Below, piece by piece: positions 34,140 to 45,087 of a stretch of DNA of 64,000 nucleotides. This stretch comes from Gigaspora margarita. Taxonomy: Eukaryota; Glomeromycota; Glomeromycetes; Diversisporales; Gigasporaceae. A program made the position numbers and the translations under genes. Where the stretch lies: positions 159,554-223,553 of the forward strand of contig WTPW01000437.1 in assembly GCA_009809945.1 (NCBI GenBank). Direction: 5' to 3'. A model generated the notes under the pieces. The model saw only the letters and a program-made list of their open reading frames with translations. It was not told the DNA's origin and did no database searches. The number at the start of each line of letters is the position of its first letter. Position 1 is the first letter of the stretch.

Positions 34140-35250
34140 TTAATTCGCAAGCACCCACTGAGGAGGTAATTGCACATCCTTTACGATTAAAAGCTCTTTT
34201 CTAACAAAAGACCGCTTTGGGCCATTTCCATTAATATCTTCAATCCAGTATAAAACTGGCTGATTTTTTTGTACTAGAGATTCACAAATATAATAAATCT
34301 GAGGAGACCAATTCATATCAGTAGCATGTCTTCTTCCACCTTCCAATTCACCAGGCTTAAGTAAATATAAAACAGGATCATTATATGTTAATCGAATCTC
34401 ATCATAACCTATAGGTCCATATCTTGGTTTAGAAGCTTTAGCGTATACAAATTTCTTTTTAATAGCTTCATTTGGGGTTATACCAAGAAGTCGAGTTACA
34501 GAGTTATTAAGATCATTAATAATAATTGGGAGATTCTTAACCCAGGCTCTTGATCTTTTAGGTAAAGGTAGCAATAACTCTTGTGCNTCTTGAATANGAA
34601 ATAATTTTTNAGCTAAAGTTNNATTAAATCTTTCAANTATACCCATACTACTTTTAGAACTAGCTTTTTGGATTTTAACACCATGTTCTTTCATAAGTTT
34701 TTCACAGCTTCCTTTAAACTCTGAACCCATATCAGTTAATAATAATTTAGGCCATGTAAGAAGGCACTTTGAATTATTAAAAATTTTAACGAAAACTTTA
34801 GCAACTATAGCAGAAGTTAGTATACCTTCCAAAGAAGGCTCATCCATATTCAAAATATCCAAAGTAGTTCCAATTGGTTCTGCCNATTTATATCTTGATG
34901 CTACATCTATACAAGTAAGACAAAATATATAAGTTATAGATCCTACTTTATCATATGGCATATAAAGAATATCAGCTTGTATAACTTCCATAGGAACAGT
35001 AATTTTGTTAAAGCTAGCACAAGGAATATACTTTGGCCGAGCTTTATGAATTAAGAATAATAACTATCTTTCAAGCCAATTACGCACTTCATTTATAGAA
35101 AAATCATATCCAGCTTTTAAAGAAGATTCATACAATTTTTTCGCAGTTCTTGGTAGCCATTAGGTTGATAATAAATCTTACGCAAAGCAATGGATATATC
35201 TAATTCACNAGCTTTTTCAGAATCTACATGAATAATAGGAATAGATAACA
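34140..35250 (-). pseudogene. DDE integrase of the Polinton-like element
   Basis: The core reads as a retroviral-type (rve) integrase: a first acidic block VIQADILYMPYDK, a second LLLTDMGSEFKG and the glutamate block GIxERFN, which is the D, D, E order of the fold. The C-terminal part carries LLKPGELEGGRRHATDMNW and SLVQKNQPVLYWI, the SH3-like tail typical of Polinton integrases. It would cut and join the element's ends. It is transcribed toward the left end. Sequence upstream of the core still looks like the same gene. The gene is broken and contains ambiguous bases; treated as a fossil part. Confidence 0.8.
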
Positions 35251-35277
35251 TCTTTTCTTATTATAGTTNAAAAAAAG

Positions 35278-36303
35278 ATGGCATTGCTAGAAAATATATC
35301 ATCTAGTAAAATTAATCAATTTAAAAGTGTTTTATTAGCAATACAAGATCAAGTTTGCAAATTACAACAGGATCTTGTTACAAAAGAGGATTATATTAAT
35401 TATCTTGAAAAAGAAATCTCAATTCGGGATGAGGAGCTAGACCCATTGAGATCAGAAATTTCTAATCTTATAAAACAGTTAGAAAATGTATTTAAAGAGT
35501 CTGAAAAGCGAGAAAATTATATAGATTATTTAGAAAAGCAGTTAGCATTTTTTCAGAATGAAATTGTCAAGCTTAATGAAAAAATTCTTGTTTTGTATAA
35601 TAATATAGATATGGCACAACTGCCAGGATCACCCCGATCCCCCCGATCCCCTCGAACATTATCTCTACCTGAAAATCAAGCTACGATCCAGAACCATAGA
35701 ATTCAACGAGAGATTGACAATATTAGACAGTATTTTCAAAGCCCAATTACAATAGCACCTACAATAAATGGTATTGATGATAACCTTAATATGATTTCTG
35801 ATGCAGGTGAAAGATTAGAAAGGTTGGTACTAGATATATATCCACGGGCAAATGCTCGAGCAATCTATGCTAAAAATCGAGTAGTGAATTTGCAGACCCA
35901 GCTAACAAATTTGCAAACCCAGTTAGCTGATTCACAAACCCAATTAGCTGACTCACAAACCCAGTTAGCTATACTCCAAAATGACTATGGCCTTCTTCAT
36001 CAGGCTTATAAGGCTCACAGAACACAACAGAATATATTTAAATCTCGAGAGCTTGATAGTCAAATTACAATCCGTATGCAAAAAAGGCAAATATTAGAAT
36101 TGATTCTAGAAAGATTTGCATTAAGATTCAAAAATAGACAAACCCATCAGCAATTACAAGAATGTAAGACAGATAGAGCAATTACTATGCACCTCTTAAA
36201 TCTTACAAAAAATCGATACAGCAAATGGAAAAATAAGTGCAAGACTCTAAAAAATGACCTATTACTTGCTGATATTCAACTGGACAACAAGTGGGGTAAG
36301 TGA
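35278..36303 (+). CDS. Coiled-coil protein of the Polinton-like element
   Basis: A 341-residue frame dominated by long heptad-rich helices: LLAIQDQVCKLQQDLVTK, repeated YINYLEKEISIRDEEL/YIDYLEKQLAFFQNEI segments, and an array of LQTQLADSQTQLA units at about residues 205-235. A proline/serine patch, GSPRSPRSPRT, lies near residue 117. It directly precedes the gag-like ORF in the same orientation, so it may be a structural or assembly protein of the same module. No database family is recognised. Confidence 0.6.
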   Translation: MALLENISSSKINQFKSVLLAIQDQVCKLQQDLVTKEDYINYLEKEISIRDEELDPLRSEISNLIKQLENVFKESEKRENYIDYLEKQLAFFQNEIVKLNEKILVLYNNIDMAQLPGSPRSPRSPRTLSLPENQATIQNHRIQREIDNIRQYFQSPITIAPTINGIDDNLNMISDAGERLERLVLDIYPRANARAIYAKNRVVNLQTQLTNLQTQLADSQTQLADSQTQLAILQNDYGLLHQAYKAHRTQQNIFKSRELDSQITIRMQKRQILELILERFALRFKNRQTHQQLQECKTDRAITMHLLNLTKNRYSKWKNKCKTLKNDLLLADIQLDNKWGK

Positions 36304-36342
36304 AAAAATCGTGCTCGAAATTCTGAACAATTAATTAATAAT

Positions 36343-38425
36343 TTGAATCAACAAATTTTTGTGCTACAGAATAATATAGCAAACATGGTAACCTTAACAG
36401 ATGTTATGTCTTCATTATCCCCATTGATTGCTCAAATTCCCCAATATATAGGTCAGGAACCCCCTGATGAATATTATAATAAAATAGTACAAGTATTTGC
36501 ATATGGAAGTGCATTAGCAGTTGCTGGATTTAATGATGCCGTAAAAGCTAAAATTTTAAAATCTAAAATGTCTGGTAAATATACACCTGTTCCAGCTGAA
36601 TATCCTGCAGGTACAAATATTGATACTCCAGCACGATTCTTAGCTTGGTTACGGCATAAATATCATAAAGAAACAATAGGATCACGCAATGACTCCTTAT
36701 CCAGATTAGCACAAGAAAAATTTAACCCTACTGATACTCCTCAAACTTATGAAGACAGAATTTGTCTTTTATTGTTACAGACACCAAATAATAACCAGGA
36801 TGCATTGGCCATATTATGGACTCATTTACCTGATAAATTATTTACAAGAGTAAAGATAACAAATCCAGCTGATATAAATGCTTTCTTTACAGCTGTTAAG
36901 GACACATGGCTTGAGTGAAAACCATCTACCTTTACATATAATGGAGTTAATAGCAATTCATCAGTTCCTATAATTTTATCTAATACAATACCTAGTGAAA
37001 ATTTATCTATATATAAAAAAGCATATGACGAATTAGATTTCTTAGCTCAAAGACTAGGATATTCTGATAATGCATCTAGAAATCCTGATGCTTTAAAAAA
37101 TTTTATCGAAGAAGAATTATATAAAAGATTAGGCTATGCAAATTTCAATATACAATCCCAAAAATTATATAATACAAAGAAGCCTATAGCTAAAAAATCA
37201 ACAAAATCAAAGAAAGTAGAAAGATACTGTTCTATATGTGGAAAACCCGGCCATACAAAAAAGAATTGTCCCAAAGTTAGAAAGACTAAAAAGATTAATA
37301 ATATTACTAGCTCTCAATACGAATATATAGACCAAAGCCAGTCAGAAGAAGATATAGAATATATAATTAACGAAAGCGATCAAGAAGAAAGTAGCCAAGA
37401 AGAAAGTGATCAAGAAAATAGTGAGATTGAATATAGAGAAACTAATTGTTTTAATTTAAAAAAAAAAGTGGGGTTTCTAAGTCTTCTATAAAAAAGAAAT
37501 CCAAAAAACCAAAAACTAGGCCCCATAGGAGCGAGTCTTCGTGTCATAAAAAAGCTATTGATAAAAATCAGATATTTTTAGAATCGGTTAAATATGTTTT
37601 AACAAGATATATTTCTCAATGTTCTAAAGAAATTCTAACTGAAATATATACAGATCTTAGTAAATTATTTTCTGAAATGAAAGACTCATTTTATTTGTAT
37701 CATTCAAAAAATTATATGAATAAAGAAATAGACAAAGTATGGGAAAATATAATAAAAAGGTATCAAATTATTTTAGAACCATTTTTCCTTGCATGCTGAG
37801 AAAACGATATGCTAGTATCTCTGACTTCAAGCAATTATTGTGAGAAGATAGGGTCTTCTTCTTTAAATTATGCTATAAAACAATATCAAGAAGCCCAGTT
37901 ATATCGAAATTGGCTTGATCCATTAAAAATAAACTTTTTACAAATAAAAGAACCCAATAATTATGCCACTATTTCATGTAAAGTATATGATTTAGAAATA
38001 CCTCATGCATTACTCGATACAGGTTCAGATGGATCACATATTTCTAAAAATATTGCAAACCATTTTATAAAATATTTTGGGTTAAAAATAGATAGAAAAA
38101 GGTTTATAAACTAACAGGTACTGTAGGCGAAAAACATTCTATTGGAAGCTTTTCTGATATACCTGTTACTATAGGTATTGGAAATGATACCTTAACAATT
38201 TTGGATGAGTTTTCAGTTTTACCAACAGAAAAAGATAATAATGGTAATGATATATCATTATTTATTCTTGGTACTAGATGGCAACATCGAGCTGGCTGGG
38301 AACCTATAGTAAAGGGTGAGTTTATAGCATCAGCTAATGGAAAAAGTATTACTATTCCACTTTCTGTTTATAATAAAGATGAGGAAGCAAAGCTTCGAAT
38401 TTCTAATTCACTCAAAAAAAAATAA
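36343..38425 (+). pseudogene. Gag-like, zinc-knuckle and retropepsin block
   Basis: Three retroelement-type parts follow each other in one orientation: a helical gag/capsid-like region (about 36340-36920, with ARFLAWLRHKYHKETIGSRN and LPDKLFTRVKI), a CCHC zinc knuckle CSICGKPGHTKKNCP (about 37210-37270) followed by an acidic Glu/Ser/Asp-rich stretch, and an aspartic protease with LLDTGSDGSHISKNIA (about 38008-38060). This is the order of a retroviral or Ty3-type gag-protease unit. No reverse transcriptase or RNase H follows, and no LTR flanks it. The block is broken in more than one place. Fossil part of the 17.9-kb element. Confidence 0.65.
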
Positions 38426-38543
38426 TTAGTTCTGAAGGGATATTGCATTGTAATAATACAATCCAATGCATTGAGGAAGCTGAGTTTCAAGATATTTCTA
38501 TATGGGAAAAATGTATGAATCACTTTTTCTAGGATATATGTGC

Positions 38544-39140
38544 TTATGCACCAACTCTGTTGTTAGAATATGATTTACTATCTTTTTCTTCTAACTGATG
38601 AATAAGATTATATATAGTACCATTTCGGATTAATTTTTTTAGTGTAAGTTCGAATAATTTTGTACTCCGATTGGCCATATCTATCTTAATTTGATTGCAT
38701 TCTCTATCTTTCTGTTGCTTAATAGTTTTTAAGGTTTCCTCAGTAGATTTAATAAATTCTTGACGTAAATTATTTTTAGCTTCTTTGATTCTAGCATTAA
38801 CCTCTTCTTCAGAGTATAATGGAGCAATATTAGAGGAAGAATCAAAGATTTGAGATTTTGTCTTTTCTTCAAATCCTGTCTTTTCGGGGTTTGAAACTGG
38901 TATTACTATACAATGAGACTCTGACTCTACTTCTATTGTAGGATTATATCGAGATTTTTTATTTCTTTGGTATCTATCAACTTCATGTTTTAAAAATGCT
39001 TCTACAATAGAGTCAATACTACTTGCTTCACTTTCTGATAATGGATTTCTTTTTCGAGTTGTAAGACGAATCCATCTAGCTTTTATTAAAGAAGGTGGTA
39101 GTTGAGTAAGAAGATTTGAATAACTTTCATGAAAAGCCAT
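38544..39140 (-). CDS. 198-residue coiled-coil ORF
   Basis: The N-terminal third is basic (KARWIRLTTRKRNPLSESE) and has FLKHEVDRYQRNKKSRYNPT. The C-terminal half is a long charged helix (EEEVNARIKEAKNNLRQEF and LKTIKQQKDRECNQIKIDM). No domain is recognised. It faces the gag-protease block tail to tail and heads a minus-strand group with the next ORF. In Polintons, minor capsid or accessory proteins occupy such places, but nothing in the sequence shows that role. Confidence 0.5.
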   Translation of the reverse strand: MAFHESYSNLLTQLPPSLIKARWIRLTTRKRNPLSESEASSIDSIVEAFLKHEVDRYQRNKKSRYNPTIEVESESHCIVIPVSNPEKTGFEEKTKSQIFDSSSNIAPLYSEEEVNARIKEAKNNLRQEFIKSTEETLKTIKQQKDRECNQIKIDMANRSTKLFELTLKKLIRNGTIYNLIHQLEEKDSKSYSNNRVGA

Positions 39141-39358
39141 GTAATATCATGAAATGTATTTTCATGAAAATTTATAATTTTTCAAAAAAATATTAATAAG
39201 TATTTATTATAAAGTTTTATAAAATTTCATAAAATTCCTAAATATATATATTATATATTGTTAACTTGTCACATTTCTTCTCGAACTATCCATAATAATT
39301 GGTAATGTTGAGCAAGCTCTGTAGCACAAAGACCATCAGGTCTGTAGAAATACTCTAG

Positions 39359-39799
39359 CTATTTTTGTTGTATTACATTTACAGCTTGAATTTTCTTACC
39401 AATTTCTCTAGCACATTCGATCTTTTTGATAGCATTCTGCATCCACAATCCATATCGATGCAATGCATACTCATTATCNTAATCATATCCTGAAATAGAT
39501 TTTTTCTTGACTTTTAGCAAGTACTCATTATAACTTACACCACAGTATTTATTACCAGTACATGAAAATTTCCAATGNCTNTCNATTCCTATATGGTTAT
39601 AATTTCTTATATTCTTCTTTCTTTGTCCAGTATATACTAACTGATCACAAGAGAAACATATTGCTATTCCAATTTCAGGAGCATAAGAATCACTATTCGG
39701 CAATTGTATTAATCTCCTAGCTTCAAGATATTTTTTACTTTCATTAGGTAATAGATTATTCTTTCTGAAATATGTAAGACGTTCCCAAATCCGTTTCAT
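39359..39799 (-). CDS. Putative zinc-binding ORF
   Basis: A 146-residue frame with a possible zinc site: CFSCDQLVY early and CTGNKYCGVSY later, separated by about 30 residues, a spacing seen in BIR-like or treble-clef folds. The C-terminus is a helix (NAIKKIECAREIGKKI). It contains ambiguous bases. The family is not identified. Neighbouring minus-strand ORFs suggest co-orientation with the coiled-coil ORF downstream. Confidence 0.45.
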   Translation of the reverse strand: MKRIWERLTYFRKNNLLPNESKKYLEARRLIQLPNSDSYAPEIGIAICFSCDQLVYTGQRKKNIRNYNHIGXXXHWKFSCTGNKYCGVSYNEYLLKVKKKSISGYDXDNEYALHRYGLWMQNAIKKIECAREIGKKIQAVNVIQQK

Positions 39800-40394
39800 T
39801 CACTCACTAGGAGTTTCATTATCACGAATTTGTGGCATATTACAATATTCAATCCATTCAACATCAGTACAATCAGTTTCATGAGTGTTTATGCCAACCA
39901 TTTTATGACTTATTATAGTGTGTTTTAGAGATTATATGATTTATATCCTATTTAGAGATTTATTGTAAAGCAATGACCCTTTGGGTCTAAACCTATTGAA
40001 TTTAATAACTTTATATATTATGAATATGCGATTCAATTTTAGTGTGTTAATTTATTCAGAAAAATCGATTACAAATAAAATTTCACTGCAAAGCAGGAGA
40101 GTCAGAGACTCCTAAAACATATATTTATTATATAATACAAAATGCCCTTAATGGGTTAGGTTGGTAGGTTTACATTTAATTTAACATTTCCTCCCGCTGA
40201 CCAGGATTTATCCAATCATTATCATCATTATCCCTATCACGTTCTAGGTTTTCTTTTGACATTTTTCCCTAGGTCTCATTATCTAATTTTTAGTAAAATA
40301 AAGACTTAATTCTAATAATTATATTTTAGTACGAATGTACTAGCATGGCATTAAGTTTACTTACAATATAAAAATTCTCTTGGCTTGTATTGAC

Positions 40395-40560
40395 ATTTTG
40401 ATTTAGAATAGTTGGGGGTGGTGCTATCATTAGTCTTGGGGGTGGTAACATCATTAGACTTGGGGGTGGTGCTATTGTTAGTCTTGGGGATGGTAGCATC
40501 ATTAGTCTTGGGGGTGTGCTATCGTTAGTCTTGGGGGTGGTGCTATTTTTAGTGCTCATT
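40395..40560 (-). repeat. Minisatellite encoding a proline-rich tract
   Basis: About six copies of a 25-26 bp unit with GGGGGTGGTGCTATCATTAG and TCTTG. On the minus strand it gives PPPRLMIAPPP/LMMLPPP repeats in a 77-codon frame starting at 40559 with MSTKNSTTPKTNDSTPPRL. It may be a real proline-rich tail or simply an open repeat. Unit-length variation between copies of the element is likely. Confidence 0.7.
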
Positions 40561-41541
40561 TCACGTTCCTAAATACAAAAAAAGATAGTAAGTAAAATTT
40601 ATTTTCATAGTCGCTGTTAAACAAAATGACATTACTTTAAAAATAAATTATGATCGGGTAAAAAAAATTATATATGAGCAAAAAAATATTATTATAACCT
40701 ACCTATAATAAGCAGAAAAATCACTTATATTTATATTCGTTAGATTTTAGAACCTGCCAGAAAAAAATATACGATACCTTAATACAATCTAGATCCCACT
40801 ATGTAAAGCAAGTCTATTCGGTCTATAAGTTCCACATATGAAGCTATTTTGATATTTTTTAGGTGAAATTAGACTCCTTATATTCAACGATCTCTCCTGT
40901 GATGTAAAAAAAGTTAACGATCTCAACAATCTCAGAGATGGCAGAGATTCCAAGTTCCTGCGACATATGAATTTGGAGAAAACTACTGATTAAGAACATT
41001 ATATGTAATTTCTTTATAGCCTTTTTAAGTTCTATTAGCGCTTTTTCTTATCGTAGAATCGTATATAATAAGAAAAGCCTTTCCAGAAATTCATAAAATT
41101 CGTTATTTAACTGTGAGAATTAATACTGCAGGTAAGTGATACAAACTATAAACCTAATTTTGTGTACGAACCTTATTTTTTTATGCGATATTCTTATTAA
41201 TGTAAAATTTTTACTGACTGAGTGATATGCCGAAAGGAGGCAGGCCTAAAAATTTTACGAAGTGTATGGTTATAAAACATTTTTAATGTTGTATGTCCAC
41301 TAAATCTCAACTAATTGGTCAATACATTAAACACAGTAAAAATGTGGATTTCTACGATATGCATCACATAGTCTATATGTATGAGAATTCAGTATAAAAA
41401 TATCTTTTTTATTATTGTTTTTCAGAATTGCACTAACTAAATATATCTTTTATCTATGATTATTAAGGGGTTTCAGAATTAAAATTCAAATATACGTATT
41501 GAGTTTCAAATTAATAAATAAGTTGAAATAAGTAGAGCGGG

Positions 41542-41751
41542 GGTCGCCCTATAGATAGTCGAAGTAAAAATACATATTATTTACATTGCACTAATTTAAA
41601 AGAGCCAGGAATTCCATACGATGATGTACTAAAAGCATATTCTGATAATTCAGAACTGATTCAAGAGTTAAAAACTCAATGCTTCACAATACCCATTTCT
41701 TGGAATAATGCTCTTATTTTACCAGATAAAAGCATAGTCCTGGAAGCATAG
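41542..41751 (+). pseudogene. Orphan 70-codon reading frame
   Basis: An open frame without ATG reads NLKEPGIPYDDVLKAYSDNS and, further on, FTIPISWNNALILPDKSI before TAG. Composition is protein-like rather than random A+T, but no family is recognised. It sits between the inverted arms and could be the remnant of the nested element's gene or a broken ORF of the host element. Confidence 0.35.
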
Positions 41752-41812
41752 TCACTGTATGACCTTGTAAGAAATAATTATTATTATGTATTTATCATAT
41801 CAATAAAGAGTT

Positions 41813-41955
41813 AGATCGTCAGTCCACATCACTAAGATTCTAACGCGTCTCAACCGCGACTCAACTGAGGTATGACTTTTTTCATATAATTATATAAGAA
41901 AAATTTAACCGCGACACAACCACGACTCAACTAAAGCATTTGGACTGAGCGATCT
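41813..41955. mobile_element. Small palindromic MITE
   Basis: AGATCGTCAGTCCA at the left pairs with TGGACTGAGCGATCT at the right. The inside has repeated AACCGCGACTCAACT / AACCACGACTCAACT words. Outside, TAATTATTATT-like sequences on both sides extend the palindrome. It lies between the arms of the larger inverted-repeat element. Confidence 0.6.
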
Positions 41956-43389
41956 TAAATAAAAATAATAATTATTATAGCGTATTAAATATATAAGTAG
42001 TATGATTAGTATAAACCAAAGGCTAATCGATCTACTAGCAATCGTGACCGATTTACAAATAAGTACCGGTAGCTAAGCTTAATTTGATCAAAATACAAAA
42101 TTATACTTTTAAGAGTTATTTTGCATTTATACGAAAAGTCTAATTTTAGAAATTATGAATAACTCTTATATAGTGATAGTTATATTTTGTATCGAATTCA
42201 GATACTTACTAGCCGATTTGAAAATTAGAGGTTTTAAATTATAACTAGAGAACCTTAATTTATTTTTTCGATTTATAGCGAAGTTAGTACCTTTGACACA
42301 TAATTTATCGTAGTTAAAATGCTATTAAAAATTTTACTTATTTCAAAATTTTTAACTTATTAATTTTGATTTTTAATTCTGAAACCCTTAATAATCAAGG
42401 TGGTTGCTCTGATCTACGGTAAATAACCAATACAGTATTATGCTCCTTCTTGAGTTTCATAACATTTTTAGTTAGTACAATTCCGAAAAACAATAATAAA
42501 AAAAAGATATTTTTATATTTATCATCATGCCATACAATAGATAAATATAGTAATATGTGATGCATATCATGATTTTAAGCGCAGAAATTCACATTTATAC
42601 TGCATGTATTAACCAATTAGTTATGAAATTTAGCAGACCTAACGTACGTACATCATTAAAAATGCCTTATAACCATACACTTAGTGAAATTTTCAGCCCC
42701 TTCAGGGGAGCCTCTTTGAGGCATATCATTCTGCCAAAAATTCTTAGCTCGAATAGGACTTGGAGTGTATATAAATCAGAGGTATGTGCCGACAATTTTT
42801 TTTATTCAATCATTGTTGTACTTAACGATCCCTTATTTTCCATATTTAATCTAAAACTTACACAACTGTATTTATTTTCTATTATCTAACAGTATACCAT
42901 GCGTAAGATATAACTCAGGTTGCCAATAAAAAATAGATCGAAAATATGCTAAGCTGAGATATGCAAGAAGTGATATGGCTAGGATTAGAATTACTACGTA
43001 GTATTAAAGCTAATTAAAAGTGACAATTAATAGCTAAAACATTGTATGAGTCTATTAATTATATTATATTCTATAATAAATATAAGTGTATAAATAATAT
43101 AAATTATAATATTTGCGCGGGCAATACAAACCAAAAGCAAATATGATTTTGTAAATAAACTAAGTCTGTGGGATAAAATTTAGAAGCTATTTTGCTAAAT
43201 TTGCTAGCTAAATTTGCCAGCTATTTTTGCTATAAACGTCCGGGGTCTCTGATTTAGGCTAGGCTCAAAGAGTTATAACCCTTTATAATATTAGATCAGC
43301 AAATTTACACTTGATCATATGATGTCGAGCCAAAACCGCACGATGTCATATGATATGAAAATCATTATTTGTCTAATATCATCTCTGTA

Positions 43390-44184
43390 TCATCCATCAA
43401 TTGTATAATTCGACTCTAAAGAATTTGTACCAGAATTAAGACCCTTTGGGTCATTGCTCTGTAATATATCGAAGTCTGTCCATATATTTGAACTTTTCCT
43501 TTCTATTCTAAATTTAGATTTGTTATCTCCGGTTTTAATAAACTCAATTTCATCTTTTTTGAAAGCCCCAATACTTGATGCGCTAAAATTTCTGATTCGT
43601 TGGATCTTATCCTCACCAATTGTGCTAAAGATATCATAAATCTTTCGAGCTGTAGCAATTCTTTTCTTTATAACATTAATTGAAGTATTACTAGGGAGTA
43701 ATTTCTTAATATCAGCAACTATCTTATTCTGTGCTGTGCGTAGAGAGGTCGGTATCTTTAGTAACTCTTTAAGTTTTTCTGCATCTGCTTTTCCGAGCTG
43801 AAAATAAGACAAGATGACTTCTTTTTTCGCATGAATCATATTTTTTTCTGAGCGAGCAAGTAATTTTTCAGCTTGATCTATATTTTCATATAAGAGAAGA
43901 AATCTCTGTACAGTCGAAGGAGATATTTCTTCTATTACATCAGAATGGGATAAATCTTTAGGCTCGAAGAGCCATTGCTCTGCAATAGAAATTTCTCGAA
44001 GAAAAGATTTAACTTTAGGAGTATTCTCAGGTTTTAAAGCTTCTGCAAGATCACTAATATCCTCTTCGACTGCTTCTATATATTTTATTCGATCTTTGCA
44101 ATTTCTAACTGGGCAGGTAATATTTTCACTAATTGCAAAAAATCTAATAGCACAGTTGAAATGTAAGATATGATCACATTCCAA
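43390..44184 (-). CDS. RING-finger-like protein carried by the Polinton-like element
   Basis: The N-terminal reading gives ECDHILHFNCAIRFF and ITCPVRNCKDR, the second half of a RING/RING-H2 zinc-binding domain. The same frame stays open upstream of the first ATG and shows CYICQEPIKKPVTILE, which supplies the first CxxC pair, so the annotated ATG is probably not the true start. The remaining 220 residues are charged and helical (ISIAEQWLFEPKDLSHSD, RSEKNMIHAKKEVILSY) with no recognised domain. RING proteins usually act as ubiquitin E3 ligases; here it could be captured cargo. Whether the full gene is whole cannot be judged. Confidence 0.65.
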   Translation of the reverse strand: MECDHILHFNCAIRFFAISENITCPVRNCKDRIKYIEAVEEDISDLAEALKPENTPKVKSFLREISIAEQWLFEPKDLSHSDVIEEISPSTVQRFLLLYENIDQAEKLLARSEKNMIHAKKEVILSYFQLGKADAEKLKELLKIPTSLRTAQNKIVADIKKLLPSNTSINVIKKRIATARKIYDIFSTIGEDKIQRIRNFSASSIGAFKKDEIEFIKTGDNKSKFRIERKSSNIWTDFDILQSNDPKGLNSGTNSLESNYTIDG

Positions 44185-44625
44185 GATAGTGACTGGTTTT
44201 TTAATTGGTTCTTGGCAGATGTAACATAAATTGGATATTTGGTTAAGAATATCTGATGCAGAAGTAGATATATTCTTGATTAGAAATTGATTAATTTTTG
44301 AGATGCGATTTTTGAGATAGATGAGAAAAGTGATGGGGTTTTATACTTTTTGTTCCAAGCTCTTGAAACAACTGAAATTTGCTAGAAAATTTATGAAATA
44401 TGACATTGTGATCTGCTTTATCTAATAATGGAGCTTATTCACATTTTGATAAGAACAAAGTCCCATGTCTCAGAGAGTCAGTACTTTTAAGTTCTCAAAA
44501 TAACTCCGTGCACATTGACCAGATATAATTTTCATCATGATGTTTTATCCTGGTAGCTTATGTTATTATAATAATATTTAATTCTGCACTTTTTAATACG
44601 CATTAATAAATAATTTAACATTACA
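44185..44625. other. Divergent spacer between RING ORF and protease-like ORF
   Basis: The first 150 bases are the open upstream extension of the RING frame. The rest is A+T-rich and would hold the promoters of two divergent genes (44184 minus, 44626 plus). No specific sites are recognisable. Confidence 0.4.
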
Positions 44626-45087
44626 ATGACTGAAGCTAATAACAATATTGATGACAACCCAGTGGAAGAATCCATAAAAAACTTTAACCGATGTTTGATT
44701 GATGTCAATGATGAAGTTGTGGAGGGCATAGTTGATTCAGGCTCAAAATGTCCAATTATTACTTATGAGGTTGCAAAAAAATTTGGTTTCATAAAAGATA
44801 AAAGTTTACCCAATATTACTGATAAAGCAGTATCTGATATTGTTAAGCAAGTATCAGGTAAAAAAATCTGGATCTCTCTTCACCGATTACTAAAGATAGT
44901 AAAACCCGAGGTTCGTCAAGAACTTATAAACTTGATAGCAAACCCAGATATCCCTCAAAGAAATTATACACCATGCAAGAAAAAACTAATTTTTAATGAT
45001 ATCACATCTGAATCCTCGACTTCATCTGAATCTGAGTCTGACTCTGAAGTGATTGTGGTGAAAGCAAAAAAGCGTGATTGTCTTTAG
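44626..45087 (+). CDS. Aspartic-protease-like 153-residue ORF
   Basis: Residues about 24-50 read LIDVNDEVVEGIVDSGSKCP and IITYEVAKKFGF. This resembles the flap-to-active-site strand of retropepsins, where D(T/S)G(A/S) follows a beta strand, here as VDSGS. The middle is helical (KPEVRQELINLIANPDIPQR), and the C-terminus is a serine/glutamate run (SSTSSESESDSE) followed by a basic KAKKR. It stands alone on the plus strand. It is the second protease-like frame in this element; similarity to the first (LLDTGSDG) is limited to this motif. Function is inferred only from the motif. Confidence 0.5.
   Translation: MTEANNNIDDNPVEESIKNFNRCLIDVNDEVVEGIVDSGSKCPIITYEVAKKFGFIKDKSLPNITDKAVSDIVKQVSGKKIWISLHRLLKIVKPEVRQELINLIANPDIPQRNYTPCKKKLIFNDITSESSTSSESESDSEVIVVKAKKRDCL

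Larger units (their letters stand above)
41205..42745. mobile_element. Inverted-repeat element nested in the 17.9-kb element
   Basis: The left arm, about 41205-41520, and the right arm, about 42360-42745, are inverted copies with indels. Shared words include AAGTGTATGGTTATAA, ATTGGTTAATACAT-like, GATATGCATCACATA, AAAATATCTTTTTT, TTTTTCAGAATTG-like and TTATTAAGGG(G)TTTCAGAA. Both arms contain an ATGCCnnAAnGAGGC-like word; on the left it reads MPKGGRPKNFTK, like the start of a BED-finger transposase. It may be a hAT-type derivative or an inverted duplication. No target duplication was identified. Confidence 0.55.
40561..43389. other. Non-coding middle of the 17.9-kb element with nested inverted-repeat DNA
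   Basis: 2.8 kb without an intact gene, holding the inverted repeat element at 41205-42745, a small MITE and one orphan reading frame. Sequence before 41.2 kb and after 42.9 kb shows no gene. Short G+C-richer hairpins occur near 42697-42722. Confidence 0.55.

Noticed and set aside
35278-38530. The gag-protease block as a Ty3-type retrotransposon inserted in the Polinton-like element
   Set aside because: No LTRs, reverse transcriptase, RNase H or separate integrase were seen around it, so it is described as part of the larger element; a broken, RT-less insertion cannot be fully excluded.
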